The notes beneath the pieces were generated by a model, which saw only the letters and a program-made list of their open reading frames with translations, was not told the origin of the DNA and made no database searches. DNA of 64,000 bases, taken from Oceanicaulis alexandrii DSM 11625 (GTDB lineage Bacteria; Pseudomonadota; Alphaproteobacteria; Caulobacterales; Maricaulaceae). The stretch spans positions 2,501 to 66,500 of the forward strand of contig NZ_ATUP01000002.1 of assembly GCF_000420265.1 (NCBI RefSeq), in the 5' to 3' direction. Every line of letters starts with the position of its first letter. Positions within the stretch are counted from its first letter, which is position 1. Shown here one piece after another: positions 19,433 through 28,792 of the stretch. The translations under genes were made by a program, and so were the position numbers.

Positions 19433-21985
19433 ATGGTGTCATCCTTTAACCGGATCGCCTTGCTTGCAGCGGCGTCGAGCCTGACGCTCAGCGCAGCATC
19501 TCAAGCACAAGTTTTCGATCAGGTCGGCGGCGGCGAACGCCGCACGGTCGACGTGATCACCGTCACTGCGCAGCAGCGTGAGGAAAGCGCGCAGGATGTT
19601 CCGATCTCCATCGGCGCCTATGACACCGAAGCGTTGGCCAATGCTGGCGTGCGTGACATCAAGGACCTGCAAGCGCTTGCGCCGGGCCTGATCGTCACCT
19701 CCACCCAGTCCGAGACCATCACCACCGCGCGTATCCGCGGCATCGGCACTGTGGGCGATAACTTCGGCCTGGAAAGCTCGGTCGGCGTCTACATCGACGG
19801 CGTGTTCCGCGCTCGTAACGGCGTGGGCTTTAACGATCTGGGCGAGATTGAGCGGATCGAAGTGCTGCGCGGCCCGCAAGGCACGCTGTTTGGCAAGAAT
19901 ACTTCCGCCGGCGTTCTGAACATTGTCACCGCAGGTCCTGAATTTGAACATGGCGGCGCTCTTGAAGCCACCGTCGGCGATTACGGGTACTCGCGCCTCA
20001 GCGGTCATGTGACCGGGGCGATCATCGAGGATGTTCTCGCGGGCCGTTTGTTCGCTGTGCGCGGCGAGCGCGACGGTTACATGGACCTCTACGTCCAGGA
20101 TCGCAACGGACAGTACACGGACACTGAATCCGACGATCAGGGCTTCTGGTCCGTTCGCGGCCAGCTGGAGTGGACCCCGAGCGAAACCGTCACCGGCCGC
20201 CTGATCGCCGACTATACCGAGCGCGATGAAGTGTGCTGTTCGGCAGCGTCCTGGGATTACTCTCCGGCGGGAATCGCACTGGTCAACTCAGTTGGCGGTG
20301 ACGCTCTCTACCCGGCCGATCCTGAAGAGCGTGTGGCGTTCGCCAATCGCGAATACGACCAGATCGTCGAAGATTGGGGCGTGTCCGCAGAGTTCGATAT
20401 CGAACTGCCCATCGGCACGCTGACGACGGTCACCTCCTATCGCAACTGGGAGAACGCACGCAGCCAGGACATCGATTACACCAGTGCGGATCTGGCTTAT
20501 CGTGACCGCGAAAACAACTTCACCAATATCGAGCGTCTGTCTCAGGAAGTCCGTCTGAACGGTCAATGGGGCGATCTCGACTGGCTCGTCGGCGCGTTCT
20601 ACTCCCATGAAGATCTGGTTCTGGGCGACGCCATCCGGATCGGTGATGACTGGGAAGCCTTCCTTGGACGGTCTCTAACGGCTGGCTCCGTGCCGCCGCT
20701 CGGCACCCCGGCCGGCGTCAGCGCCGTTCTGGCGCAACTGACGGGTGGTTTGATCAACATTCCCCCCGGCTCCGCATATCTGGGCGGACAGGGCGTCAAC
20801 CAGGATATTTACAACCAGACGGCTGACAGCTGGGCTGTGTTCACGCACAACGCCTATCGCCTGACAGACGACCTGACGTTGACGGCAGGTCTGCGCTACA
20901 CCCATGAAAACAAGGACGTTTACGCGACGTTCGACACCAACCAGCCGCTGGCTTGCGCGGCTGTTGAGCAGGCGTTCGGCTTTGATCCGATCAACGGCTT
21001 CATTGCTGCGGCCGCTGCACAAGGCCTGCCGGCCGCCACGATCGCCAACGGCGCCACCGCCATCGGCAATATCTGTCTGCCGTATCACCGCTCCGGCCTT
21101 GATGCGAACGGCTATGACAACGAGCGTACCGACGAGGAAGTCTCCGGCACCTTGCGTCTGACCTATGACATCAATGACGATGTGATGGTCTATGGCGGCT
21201 ATTCCCGCGGTTTCAAGGCGGGTGGCTTCAACCTGGATCGTCAGCTGAACGGCCCGATCGGCGCGGACGGTTATCTGAACTCGGATAACTCGTTTGCGGC
21301 GGAAACCGTGGACTCCTACGAGCTCGGCTTCAAATCCCAACTGTTTGGCAATGTGGTTCAGCTCAACGGCTCGGTCTTCTTCCAGCAGGTCGGCGACTTC
21401 CAGCTGAACACCTTCAACGGCATCGCTTTTGTGGTTGAGAGCATCGACGAAGCTGAAACCTATGGCGCAGAACTGGATTTCTTCTACGCCACGCCGATCG
21501 AAGGTCTCGATCTGACGGCTGGTTACGCCTACACCAACACCGAGTACACCGAGGTGAACACGGGCGACCCGCTGGTCGACGCGTTGCAGGGCCAGGACTT
21601 CTCGCTGGTGCCTGAGCAGACTTTCACCACCCAGGTGATCTACTCGCGTCCGGTTTTCGACAACCTGTTGGCCAGCGCCAGCCTGGATGCGCGCTGGGCG
21701 TCTGAATACAACACGGGTTCCGATCTGGACCCGGAAAAGGTGCAGGACGCTTTCACAACCGTGAACGCTCGTCTGGGCCTTGGTCGTGAAGACGGCGCCT
21801 GGTCGGTTGAAGTGTGGGGTCGCAACCTCACTGACGAGACCTACGCTCAAGTGGCCATCGACGCCTTCGCTCAAGGGCGTCGCGCTGGCGCGGGCACCTC
21901 GCTCGATTCACGCGGCACGGCCAGTTATGCGGCCTTCCTGGGGGCTCCGCGCACCTGGGGCGTGACCCTGCGTACCGAGTGGTAA
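19433..21985 (+). CDS. TonB-dependent receptor 1 of a tandem pair
   Basis: 850-residue outer membrane receptor. A signal peptide ends at SQAQ, followed by a TonB-box-like RRTVDVITVTAQQR, the plug domain (DVPISIGAYD ... IRGIGTVGDNFGLESSVGVYIDGV ... IERIEVLRGPQGTLFGKNTSAGVLNIVT) and a 22-strand barrel closing with GAPRTWGVTLRTEW, whose last residue is aromatic as the assembly signal requires. The pattern is that of FecA/SusC-unrelated sphingomonad and caulobacter receptors, often for siderophores, vitamins or saccharides; the ligand is unknown. Several Cys occur in predicted outer loops (CCSA near 265, QPLAC, NICLP). The start at 19433 is supported by gggagag. The next gene is a close paralogue. 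Confidence 0.93.
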   Translation: MVSSFNRIALLAAASSLTLSAASQAQVFDQVGGGERRTVDVITVTAQQREESAQDVPISIGAYDTEALANAGVRDIKDLQALAPGLIVTSTQSETITTARIRGIGTVGDNFGLESSVGVYIDGVFRARNGVGFNDLGEIERIEVLRGPQGTLFGKNTSAGVLNIVTAGPEFEHGGALEATVGDYGYSRLSGHVTGAIIEDVLAGRLFAVRGERDGYMDLYVQDRNGQYTDTESDDQGFWSVRGQLEWTPSETVTGRLIADYTERDEVCCSAASWDYSPAGIALVNSVGGDALYPADPEERVAFANREYDQIVEDWGVSAEFDIELPIGTLTTVTSYRNWENARSQDIDYTSADLAYRDRENNFTNIERLSQEVRLNGQWGDLDWLVGAFYSHEDLVLGDAIRIGDDWEAFLGRSLTAGSVPPLGTPAGVSAVLAQLTGGLINIPPGSAYLGGQGVNQDIYNQTADSWAVFTHNAYRLTDDLTLTAGLRYTHENKDVYATFDTNQPLACAAVEQAFGFDPINGFIAAAAAQGLPAATIANGATAIGNICLPYHRSGLDANGYDNERTDEEVSGTLRLTYDINDDVMVYGGYSRGFKAGGFNLDRQLNGPIGADGYLNSDNSFAAETVDSYELGFKSQLFGNVVQLNGSVFFQQVGDFQLNTFNGIAFVVESIDEAETYGAELDFFYATPIEGLDLTAGYAYTNTEYTEVNTGDPLVDALQGQDFSLVPEQTFTTQVIYSRPVFDNLLASASLDARWASEYNTGSDLDPEKVQDAFTTVNARLGLGREDGAWSVEVWGRNLTDETYAQVAIDAFAQGRRAGAGTSLDSRGTASYAAFLGAPRTWGVTLRTEW

Positions 21986-22016
21986 GAACACTCTTTACGA
22001 CATAGCTGCAGATGCG

Positions 22017-22054
22017 AAAGGCCGGTTCCGAAAGGAATCGGCCTTTTCTTTTTT
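22017..22054 (+). terminator. terminator of TonB receptor 1
   Basis: aaaggccggttcc (22017-22029) pairs with ggaatcggccttt (22034-22046) with one mismatch around a gaaa tetraloop, followed by a T-rich run. A strong intrinsic terminator, so the second receptor has its own promoter. Confidence 0.9.
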
Positions 22055-22383
22055 GTGTTTGGGCGATTCTAATTCAGAGAGAGCCAGGAGGTTTTGCTGC
22101 AGATGCAGCGTGTATTTTCAATAAATAACGCATTTGGACTGAGCGACTGCAGCATAGATTGACGTTCGCGTCATCGTGACTGTGCCGCAACAGTTGTATA
22201 TGAAAATTCAAAAAAGTACCTCATATGGCCTCTGCGGGAATGCTTAAGCGCTATTGGGTGCTTTCACGCTCTTGCAAAATCAGTCACCTTTGTATGGACA
22301 TTAGTCAGCGATGAATGGCGCGGCGGAGCGCCTCACACGTCACCGGCCAGGCCGGACACGCTGAGTAGGGAGGAGACCAATTC
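22055..22383 (+). promoter_or_regulatory. upstream region of TonB receptor 2
   Basis: 329 bases with no supported coding frame, lower in GC than the flanks. It contains ttgcaaaatcagtca (22272-22286), nearly identical to the element before receptor 1, and gggaggagacc as the ribosome binding site just before 22384. The homologous position of the shared element suggests that the duplication included the control region. Confidence 0.45.
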
Positions 22384-24930
22384 ATGATGTCTAAGTTCAC
22401 GCGCACCGCTCTTTATGCGGCCGCATCCACTTTTGTGCTGGGCGCTGCTGCGCAAGCTCAGGTTTTTGACCAGGTCGGGGGCGGTGATCGCCGCACGGTC
22501 GACGTCATCACGGTTACGGCGCAACAGCGTGAGGAAAGCGCACAGGATGTTCCGATCTCCATCGGCGCCTATGACACTGATGCGCTCCAGAATGCGGGCG
22601 TAAAAGATATCAAGGATCTGATCTCGATCGCACCCGGCCTGATGGTCACCTCGACCCAGTCCGAGACGATCACCACCGCGCGTATTCGCGGGATCGGCAC
22701 CGTGGGCGACAACTTTGGTCTGGAAAGCTCCGTCGGCGTTTACATCGACGGTGTGTTCCGCTCCCGCAACGGCGTCGGCTTCGGCGACCTTGGCGAAATC
22801 GAACGCATCGAAGTGCTGCGCGGTCCGCAAGGCACGCTGTTCGGCAAGAACACCTCTGCTGGCGTTCTGAATGTGGTGACGGCGGCGCCTGAGTTTGAAT
22901 TCGGCGGCAATCTCGAAGCGTCGGTCGGTGATTACGGGTTCCGCCGTTATAGCGGTGCGCTGACCGGTCCCATCATTGACGACATTCTGGCGGTGCGCGT
23001 CTTCGCCGCCAAAGGCGAGCGTGACGGTTTTCAGCAACTGATTCTGGATGACGGCAACGGTCCTGCAGAAGTCACCAATTCTGAAACCCAGGATTATTAC
23101 ACCTTCCGCGCTCAGGCTTTGTGGACGCCGAGCAATTCTGTCGAAGGCCGCTTCATCGTCGATTACTCAAAACGGGATGAGTTGTGCTGCTCGGCTGTGC
23201 AGTGGGATTACGCAGCGACGCCGGCTGTCTTTGTCGGCTCCGTTGGCGGCCAGGTGCTTCAGCCTGCCGACCCTGAGGCGCGCGTAGCATTCGCAAACCG
23301 CGAATATGCCCAGGAAGTCGAAGACCAGGGCATTTCCGCAGAGTTCGACATCGAGATGCCGATCGGCACTCTGACCTCCGTGACTTCCTGGCGCCGCTGG
23401 GAAAACAGCCGCACCCAGGACATTGATTATTCCACGGCGGATATCGCTTATCGCGCGGACGGGAACTACACCGACCTCAATCGTTTCTCCCAGGAAGTGC
23501 GCTTGACGGGCATCTGGGGCGATCTGGACTGGCTGGTCGGCGGCTTCCTCTCTCATGAAGAGCTTGAGCTGGGTGACGCGATCCGCTTCGGGGATGACTG
23601 GGAAGGCTATCTTGGCCGCCTTCTGACAGCGGGTTCCGTGCCGCCGCTGGGCACCCCTGCAGGTGTGTCCGCAACGCTTCAGGCCATGGCTGGCCTTGCG
23701 CCGGTCGCAGCGCTGATCGGGGTTCCGGGCGCGCAGGGCACGCTGCCGATTCCGGCGCCGGGCTCCGCTATCCCCGGGGGAACGGGCGTCGCTGGCGATG
23801 TCTATGACCAGACGGCGGAAAGCTGGGCTCTGTTCACCCACAACACCTATCGTCTGACCGACAATCTGAGCCTGACGGCGGGTCTGCGTTACACGCATGA
23901 GACCAAGAATGTGTTCGCCACGTTCAATACCGATAGCCCGGCAGCTTGCGGCGCCTTGGAAACGGCGTTTGGCCCGGACCCTGTCGCAGGTGTTGTGGCG
24001 GCGGCTACCGCTGCAGGCTTGCCGGCGGCGTCCATCTCCGGACTGGCTACGGCGGCGGGCAATATCTGTCTGCCCTTCGCCCGTACGGCTCTGGACCAGA
24101 CCGGCTATGACCGTGAGCGCACCGACGAGCAAGTTTCGGGTACGGTCCGCCTGACCTATGATTTCTCTGACGATGTCATGGGGTATGTGGGTTATTCGCG
24201 CGGCTTCAAGGCCGGCGGTTTCAACCTGGACCGCTCCTTCAATGGTCCGCTTGATCCCACCCTTGGCTATACCGATGTGGATTCCGGCTTCGCGCCTGAA
24301 ATCATTGATGCTTATGAAGTTGGCTTCAAATCCCAACTCTTCGGCAATGTGCTGCAGCTGAACGCCAACGCCTTCTATCAAGAGGTTGAGGACTTCCAGC
24401 TCAACACCTTCACCGGCATCTCCTTCGTGGTGGATTCCATCGCCAGCATTGAAAGCTACGGCGTCGAGATCGACTTTGCGTACGCCACGCCGATCGATGG
24501 CCTCGATATCACCGGCGGCTACGCCTACGTGAACGCCGAATATGGCGATGAAGCCTCGATCGCGGCGAATCTGCGCGGCAATCAGATTTCTCTGTCACCA
24601 GAGAACTTCCTGACCGCACAGGTGATCTACGAGCGTCCGCTGTTTGGCGAAGTCTGGGGTCTTGCGAGCCTGGATGCCCGTTATGTCAGCGAGTACAACA
24701 CCGGCTCTGACCTTGATCCTGAGAAGGTTCAGGACGCCTTCACGATCCTCAATGCTCGTGTGGGTCTCTCCAATCCTGACGGGCTGTGGTCAGTCGAGGC
24801 GTGGGGCCGCAATCTGACGGATGAAGCCTATGCTCAGGTGGCGTTCGATCAGTTCGCTCAATCCGGCGGTTTCGGCGCCTTCATGGGCGCTCCGAGAACC
24901 TGGGGTTTGACTCTGCGTACGGAGTGGTAG
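22384..24930 (+). CDS. TonB-dependent receptor 2 of a tandem pair
   Basis: 848-residue outer membrane receptor, paralogous to the preceding gene over its whole length. The signal peptide, TonB-box region and plug are almost the same; the barrel differs mainly in surface-loop segments, including an insert around PVAALIGVPGAQG and a different stretch near residues 700-730. The paired loop cysteines (ELCCSA, AACG, NICLP) are kept, which suggests conserved disulfides. The barrel ends GAPRTWGLTLRTEW. Loops determine ligand choice, so the pair may have diverged in substrate. Start ATGATG; the first is used because of the spacing to gggaggag. It has its own terminators on both sides. Confidence 0.93.
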   Translation: MMSKFTRTALYAAASTFVLGAAAQAQVFDQVGGGDRRTVDVITVTAQQREESAQDVPISIGAYDTDALQNAGVKDIKDLISIAPGLMVTSTQSETITTARIRGIGTVGDNFGLESSVGVYIDGVFRSRNGVGFGDLGEIERIEVLRGPQGTLFGKNTSAGVLNVVTAAPEFEFGGNLEASVGDYGFRRYSGALTGPIIDDILAVRVFAAKGERDGFQQLILDDGNGPAEVTNSETQDYYTFRAQALWTPSNSVEGRFIVDYSKRDELCCSAVQWDYAATPAVFVGSVGGQVLQPADPEARVAFANREYAQEVEDQGISAEFDIEMPIGTLTSVTSWRRWENSRTQDIDYSTADIAYRADGNYTDLNRFSQEVRLTGIWGDLDWLVGGFLSHEELELGDAIRFGDDWEGYLGRLLTAGSVPPLGTPAGVSATLQAMAGLAPVAALIGVPGAQGTLPIPAPGSAIPGGTGVAGDVYDQTAESWALFTHNTYRLTDNLSLTAGLRYTHETKNVFATFNTDSPAACGALETAFGPDPVAGVVAAATAAGLPAASISGLATAAGNICLPFARTALDQTGYDRERTDEQVSGTVRLTYDFSDDVMGYVGYSRGFKAGGFNLDRSFNGPLDPTLGYTDVDSGFAPEIIDAYEVGFKSQLFGNVLQLNANAFYQEVEDFQLNTFTGISFVVDSIASIESYGVEIDFAYATPIDGLDITGGYAYVNAEYGDEASIAANLRGNQISLSPENFLTAQVIYERPLFGEVWGLASLDARYVSEYNTGSDLDPEKVQDAFTILNARVGLSNPDGLWSVEAWGRNLTDEAYAQVAFDQFAQSGGFGAFMGAPRTWGLTLRTEW

Positions 24931-24980
24931 AATCACACACCAACTGATTGGCGACCAATGACCAGTCAGGGAGGACGGCG

Positions 24981-25013
24981 AGGGCCGGAGCAAAAGCTCC
25001 GGCCCTTGTCTTT
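24981..25013 (+). terminator. terminator of TonB receptor 2
   Basis: agggccggagc (24981-24991) pairs with gctccggccct (24996-25006) around an aaaa loop, followed by tgtctttt. Confidence 0.85.
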
Positions 25014-25047
25014 TGCGGTTTGGCTAAGCAGGGGCCCGGCCTCTGAA

Positions 25048-25076
25048 CGAAAAAGGGCGGCCGAACGGCCGCCCTT
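25048..25076 (-). terminator. terminator of the aceB gene
   Basis: aagggcggcc (25053-25062) pairs with ggccgccctt (25067-25076). On the minus strand the stem is followed by tttt (25051-25054 and beyond), so it ends transcripts coming from the malate synthase gene. Confidence 0.8.
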
Positions 25077-25096
25077 GATCGGTTATGCCGCCCCGC

Positions 25097-26695
25097 TCAG
25101 CGAGACTGGATTTTCTGGTAGGCGGGCAGTGTGAGGAATTCCTCGAACGTATCGCTCAGCGCCAGCTCCGCCAGGATGTCTGCGGCTTCGGAGAAACGTC
25201 CGCCGGCCCAGGCGTTGTCGCCGACTTCTGACTTGATAGCGTCAGAGGCCTTGGCGATCACGGCCTTGATGCGCGGGGCGTCGATCAGTTGGCCGTCATC
25301 GGTCTTCGCTCGATGGGTGCGCCATTGCCAGAGCTGGGCGCGGGAGATCTCGGCGGTGGCGGCGTCTTCCATCAGATTATGGATCGGCGCGGCGCCGCGC
25401 CCTTGCAGCCAGCTGGCGATATAGCGGACGGCCACATCAACATTACCGTAGAGGCCCGCTTCGGTGATCGTGCCTTCGCAGGGCTCGGTCAGCGCGCCGC
25501 GGTCCTCTTTGACCTCTGGTTTTTTATCGAGCTGGTTCGGGCCGGGCATCACGGCGTCAAACGCCGCCATGGCCACCGGGACCAGCGCGGGGTGGGCCAC
25601 CCAGGCGCCGTCATGGCCGATGCTGGCTTCGCGGGTCTTGTCCGCTTTCACCTTTTCAACGGCTGCTTCATTCGCGGCGTCATCGCCTTTGACGGGGATG
25701 AAGGCGGACATTCCGCCCATGGCGTGGGCGCCCCGGCGATGGCAGACGGCGATTACGCGCTGGGCGTAGGCCGCCATGAAGGGCGCGGCCATTGTCACCT
25801 GGGCGCGATCGGGCAGCACTTTACCGCCATCGGATTTCTGCCGTTTGATATAGCTGAAAATATAGTCCCAGCGCCCGGCGTTGAATGCGGTGATGTTCTC
25901 GCGCAGCTCGTAGAGGATTTCGTCGAGCTCAAAGGCCGCCGGCAAGGTCTCGATCAGCACCGTGATGCGCACCGTGCCGCGCTCAAGTCCCAGATGTTCT
26001 TCGCAATGGCGGATCACCAGCGACCAGAGACGCGCCTCAAAACGCGTTTCCAGCTTGGGGATGTAGAAATAGGGGCCGGATCCGTTTTTCGCCGTGCTGG
26101 CATGATTGTGAAAGAGATAGAGGACAAAGTCGAAGAAGCCGCCGGACACCGGCGCTCCGTCAACCGTCACATGGGCTTCATCCAGATGCAGGCCGCGCGC
26201 CCGGGCGATGAGAACTGCAGGGTCCTCCTTCAGGGCATAGGACTTGCCGGATTTCTCATCTGTAAAACCGATTGTGCGCGCATTGGCGTCGCGCAGATTG
26301 ATCTGGCCTTCGACCATGTTCTCCCAGGATGGGGTCGAAGCGTCCTCGAAATCGGCCATGAAGCATTTCGCGCCGGAATTGAGCGCGTTGATGACCATTT
26401 TGCGATCGACAGGGCCGGTGATCTCGACCCGGCGATCCTGAAGATCGGCAGGGGCGGCGGGGACCGTCCAGTCGCCCTTGCGGATGGCTTGGGTCTCAGC
26501 CGGAAAATCGAGAACTTCCTCGCCTGAATCCAGACGCGCCTGGCGCTTCAGCCGCTCTTGCAAGAGCGCGAGGCGCTCATCGTCAAACCGGCGATGGACG
26601 TCGGCGAGCAGAGTCAGCGCGTCCGGGGTGAGAATCTCTTCAAAACCGGGCTTCATCGGGCCCTGAATGATCAGGCCTTCGGGTGCGACGCTCAT
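25097..26695 (-). CDS. aceB: malate synthase A
   Basis: 532-residue malate synthase of the A form: condenses glyoxylate with acetyl-CoA to malate, the second step of the glyoxylate shunt. Recognisable landmarks are KCFMADFEDASTPSWENM, RGLHLDEAHV, YFYIPKLE, the ETLPAAFE segment with the catalytic metal-ligand Glu, FNAGRWDYIFSYIK and MGGMSAFIPVK, and the C-terminal helical plug with the catalytic base region (PIHNLMEDAATAEISR). The length is that of isoform A (E. coli AceB 533), not the larger GlcB. A good ribosome binding site, aaaggagcgcctc, precedes the ATG. It is the last gene of an aceA - rraA-like - aceB string, 17 bases after the RraA-like gene. Confidence 0.95.
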   Translation of the reverse strand: MSVAPEGLIIQGPMKPGFEEILTPDALTLLADVHRRFDDERLALLQERLKRQARLDSGEEVLDFPAETQAIRKGDWTVPAAPADLQDRRVEITGPVDRKMVINALNSGAKCFMADFEDASTPSWENMVEGQINLRDANARTIGFTDEKSGKSYALKEDPAVLIARARGLHLDEAHVTVDGAPVSGGFFDFVLYLFHNHASTAKNGSGPYFYIPKLETRFEARLWSLVIRHCEEHLGLERGTVRITVLIETLPAAFELDEILYELRENITAFNAGRWDYIFSYIKRQKSDGGKVLPDRAQVTMAAPFMAAYAQRVIAVCHRRGAHAMGGMSAFIPVKGDDAANEAAVEKVKADKTREASIGHDGAWVAHPALVPVAMAAFDAVMPGPNQLDKKPEVKEDRGALTEPCEGTITEAGLYGNVDVAVRYIASWLQGRGAAPIHNLMEDAATAEISRAQLWQWRTHRAKTDDGQLIDAPRIKAVIAKASDAIKSEVGDNAWAGGRFSEAADILAELALSDTFEEFLTLPAYQKIQSR

Positions 26696-26712
26696 GAGGC
26701 GCTCCTTTGGTT

Positions 26713-27198
26713 TCAGATTTGCAGATGTAGCGGCTCGGCGGAGACGATGACGCCGTCACGGTCAGCATAAACCCAGTCGCCGCGGCGCACGACAGCGCCC
26801 GCCAGAGTGACCGGGACGCCGCGAACGCCAAGATCGCGCTTTTCGGTTTTCATCGGAATCAGCGCCAGGGCGAGCACGCCCAGGGATTCCGCTTCCAGCT
26901 CAGCCGCGTCGCGCACGGCGCCGTTGACGATCACGCCCGCCCATCCGTTTGCTGCGGCTTTGCCGGCGAGATCGCCGCCCAGCAATGATCGTTTCAATGA
27001 TCCGCCCCCGTCAACGACAAGCACGCGGCCCGAGCCGGGTTCAGACACAGCCTCGCGGACGCGAGAATTGTCTTCATGGGTGCGGATGGTCTCCACCTGG
27101 CCATAAAAAGCCTGTTCGCCGCCATACGATTTGAGGGCGGGTTCGAGCACTTGAACAGCCTCTGGGAACGCGTCGCACAAATCACAAACCGGGGTCAT
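26713..27198 (-). CDS. RraA-like protein (regulator of RNase E / HMG-aldolase fold)
   Basis: 161 residues of the RraA family. The conserved core is visible: VLVVDGGGSLKRSLLGGDLAGKAAANG, followed by GVIVNGAVRDAAELE, which fits the Gly-x20-Arg-Asp-x2-Glu pattern of members active as 4-hydroxy-4-methyl-2-oxoglutarate aldolase/oxaloacetate decarboxylase. E. coli RraA itself inhibits RNase E. Placement between isocitrate lyase and malate synthase genes, rather than beside menA, favours a metabolic role on oxaloacetate or a related oxoacid; this is inference. It overlaps nothing and lies 17 bases before aceB. Confidence 0.85.
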   Translation of the reverse strand: MTPVCDLCDAFPEAVQVLEPALKSYGGEQAFYGQVETIRTHEDNSRVREAVSEPGSGRVLVVDGGGSLKRSLLGGDLAGKAAANGWAGVIVNGAVRDAAELEAESLGVLALALIPMKTEKRDLGVRGVPVTLAGAVVRRGDWVYADRDGVIVSAEPLHLQI

Positions 27199-27308
27199 GA
27201 CGGTCTCCTGGTCAGTTGGAGAAGCAGAGCTGGCATAAACTCGGGTCCAGAAATGCTTGAGAGCGCCGGGCGGGCATCCAGCGGCCCGCCACAGCGCCCT
27301 CAGTCAGG

Positions 27309-27332
27309 GCTTGCGTGTCCACCAACGCAAGC
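27309..27332. other. hairpin between aceA and the RraA-like gene
   Basis: gcttgcgt (27309-27316) pairs with acgcaagc (27325-27332) around an 8-base loop in the 154-base gap after aceA. It has no T-run on either strand. It could be a processing or stability element that lowers expression of the downstream genes relative to aceA. Confidence 0.4.
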
Positions 27333-27352
27333 TCTGAGGTCGATTGAGCGGA

Positions 27353-28648
27353 TTACTCCGCTGCGTCGGTCTTGAACTGGTCGGTTTCGGTCGACGCGCC
27401 CATAGCGGTGGTCGACGCCTTGCCGCCTGACAGGGTCATGTTCACGAGGTCGAAATACCCGGTGCCCACTTCGCGCTGGTGACGGGTGGCGGTGTAGCCA
27501 TCCTTCTCGGCGCCAAACTCGGCCTGTTGCAGTTCGGAATAAGCGCCCATGCCGCGATCCCGGTAGCCCGAGGCCAGCTGGAACATGCCGTAGTTAAGCT
27601 GGTGGAAGCCCGCCAGCGTCACGAACTGGAACTTGTAGCCCATCGCGCCCAGCTCACGCTGGTAGGTCTCGATGGTGGCCTTGTCCAGATTGGCTTCCCA
27701 GTTGAAAGAGGGCGAGCAGTTATACGCCATCATCTTGCCGGGATATTTCTTTTGCACCGCCTCGGCGAAGCGCTTGGCTTCATCCAGGTTCGGCTTGGAG
27801 GTCTCCCACCACAGAAGATCGGCGACTTTGGCGTAGGCCAGGCCACGCTTGATGCAGTGGTCCACGCCCATGCCCGGCTTCAGGCGGTAGAAGCCCTCTG
27901 CGGTGCGGCCAGCGTCATAATCGATGAATTCATGGTCGCGCTCGTCCACATCAGAGTTGATGAGGGTGGCGGATTCCGCATCGGTGCGGGCCACGGTCAA
28001 GGTCGGCGTGCCCATCACGTCGGCGGCCAGGCGTGCGGCGTTGAGGTTGCGTTCATGCTGGCTGGTCGGGATCAGCACTTTGCCGCCCAGGTGTCCGCAT
28101 TTCTTTTCCGCGGCGACCTGGTCTTCGAAGTGAACGCCCGCAGCGCCCGCTTCGATGAAGGCCTTCATGATCTCATAGCAGTTCAGCGTGCCGCCAAAAC
28201 CGGCTTCAGCGTCAGCCACGATCGGCGCGAACCAGTCACGGCTGGCTTCGCCATTTTCAGCGACTTCGATCTGGTCGGCGCGCTGAAGGGTGCGGTTGAT
28301 TTTCTTCGCCAGCTCCGGGGCGGAGTTCGCCGGATACAGAGACTGGTCGGGATACATGGCGCCGGCGACATTGGCGTCGGCGGCGACCTGCCAACCTGAC
28401 AGATAGATCGCTTTCAGGCCCGCACGAACCATCTGCATGGCCTGGTTGCCCGACAGGGCGCCCAGCGCATTGATGTAAGGCTCATTGTTGATCAGCTCCC
28501 ACAGCTTGGCTGCGCCGCGCTCGGCGAGGGTGTGCTGGATCTGCACGGAGCCGCGCAGCTTGAGAACGTCATCAGCGGTGTAATTGCGCTCGATGCCGTC
28601 AAAGCGGCCTTTGGCGGCGGCGGGAACCAGATCGTAGAAAGTGGTCAT
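27353..28648 (-). CDS. aceA: isocitrate lyase
   Basis: 431-residue isocitrate lyase: splits isocitrate into glyoxylate and succinate, first step of the glyoxylate shunt. The active-site signature [14 protein letters not shown] with its catalytic Cys is intact, as are [19 protein letters not shown] (metal site), WWETSKPN and the C-terminal [22 protein letters not shown]. The length matches E. coli AceA (434). The start at 28648 is used because the protein then begins [11 protein letters not shown] at the usual place; an upstream frame adds 39 residues without family support. It is the first gene of the minus-strand shunt operon and is divergent from the ScfR-type regulator gene. Confidence 0.95.
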   Translation of the reverse strand: MTTFYDLVPAAAKGRFDGIERNYTADDVLKLRGSVQIQHTLAERGAAKLWELINNEPYINALGALSGNQAMQMVRAGLKAIYLSGWQVAADANVAGAMYPDQSLYPANSAPELAKKINRTLQRADQIEVAENGEASRDWFAPIVADAEAGFGGTLNCYEIMKAFIEAGAAGVHFEDQVAAEKKCGHLGGKVLIPTSQHERNLNAARLAADVMGTPTLTVARTDAESATLINSDVDERDHEFIDYDAGRTAEGFYRLKPGMGVDHCIKRGLAYAKVADLLWWETSKPNLDEAKRFAEAVQKKYPGKMMAYNCSPSFNWEANLDKATIETYQRELGAMGYKFQFVTLAGFHQLNYGMFQLASGYRDRGMGAYSELQQAEFGAEKDGYTATRHQREVGTGYFDLVNMTLSGGKASTTAMGASTETDQFKTDAAE

Positions 28649-28792
28649 CGGGGTTGCCCCTTTTTGGCAAGGTTTGTTGTCAACGACCTTACAACGCAGC
28701 TGCAGCGTGGCCATGACCTCATTGCATAAAAAGAGGATACGAAGTATACGATAAACACTTGTCACTGTGTATGGATGTAATAAAGTTTACAA
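28649..28792. promoter_or_regulatory. shared control region of aceA and scfR-like gene
   Basis: 144 bases between divergent genes, AT-rich relative to the flanks. It includes an inverted repeat atac-gaa-gtat (about 28736-28746) and, directly before the regulator's ATG, the partly palindromic aaagtttacaaa (28782-28793), whose complement tttgtaaacttt shares the AAACTTT core with the RamB operator of corynebacteria as I recall it. This suggests that the regulator controls aceA and itself from here. No Shine-Dalgarno sequence precedes the regulator's start codon. Confidence 0.55.

Noticed and set aside
19439-21874. Long minus-strand frames opposite the TonB receptor genes
   Set aside because: They are mirror frames of GC-biased coding sequence with unprotein-like composition.
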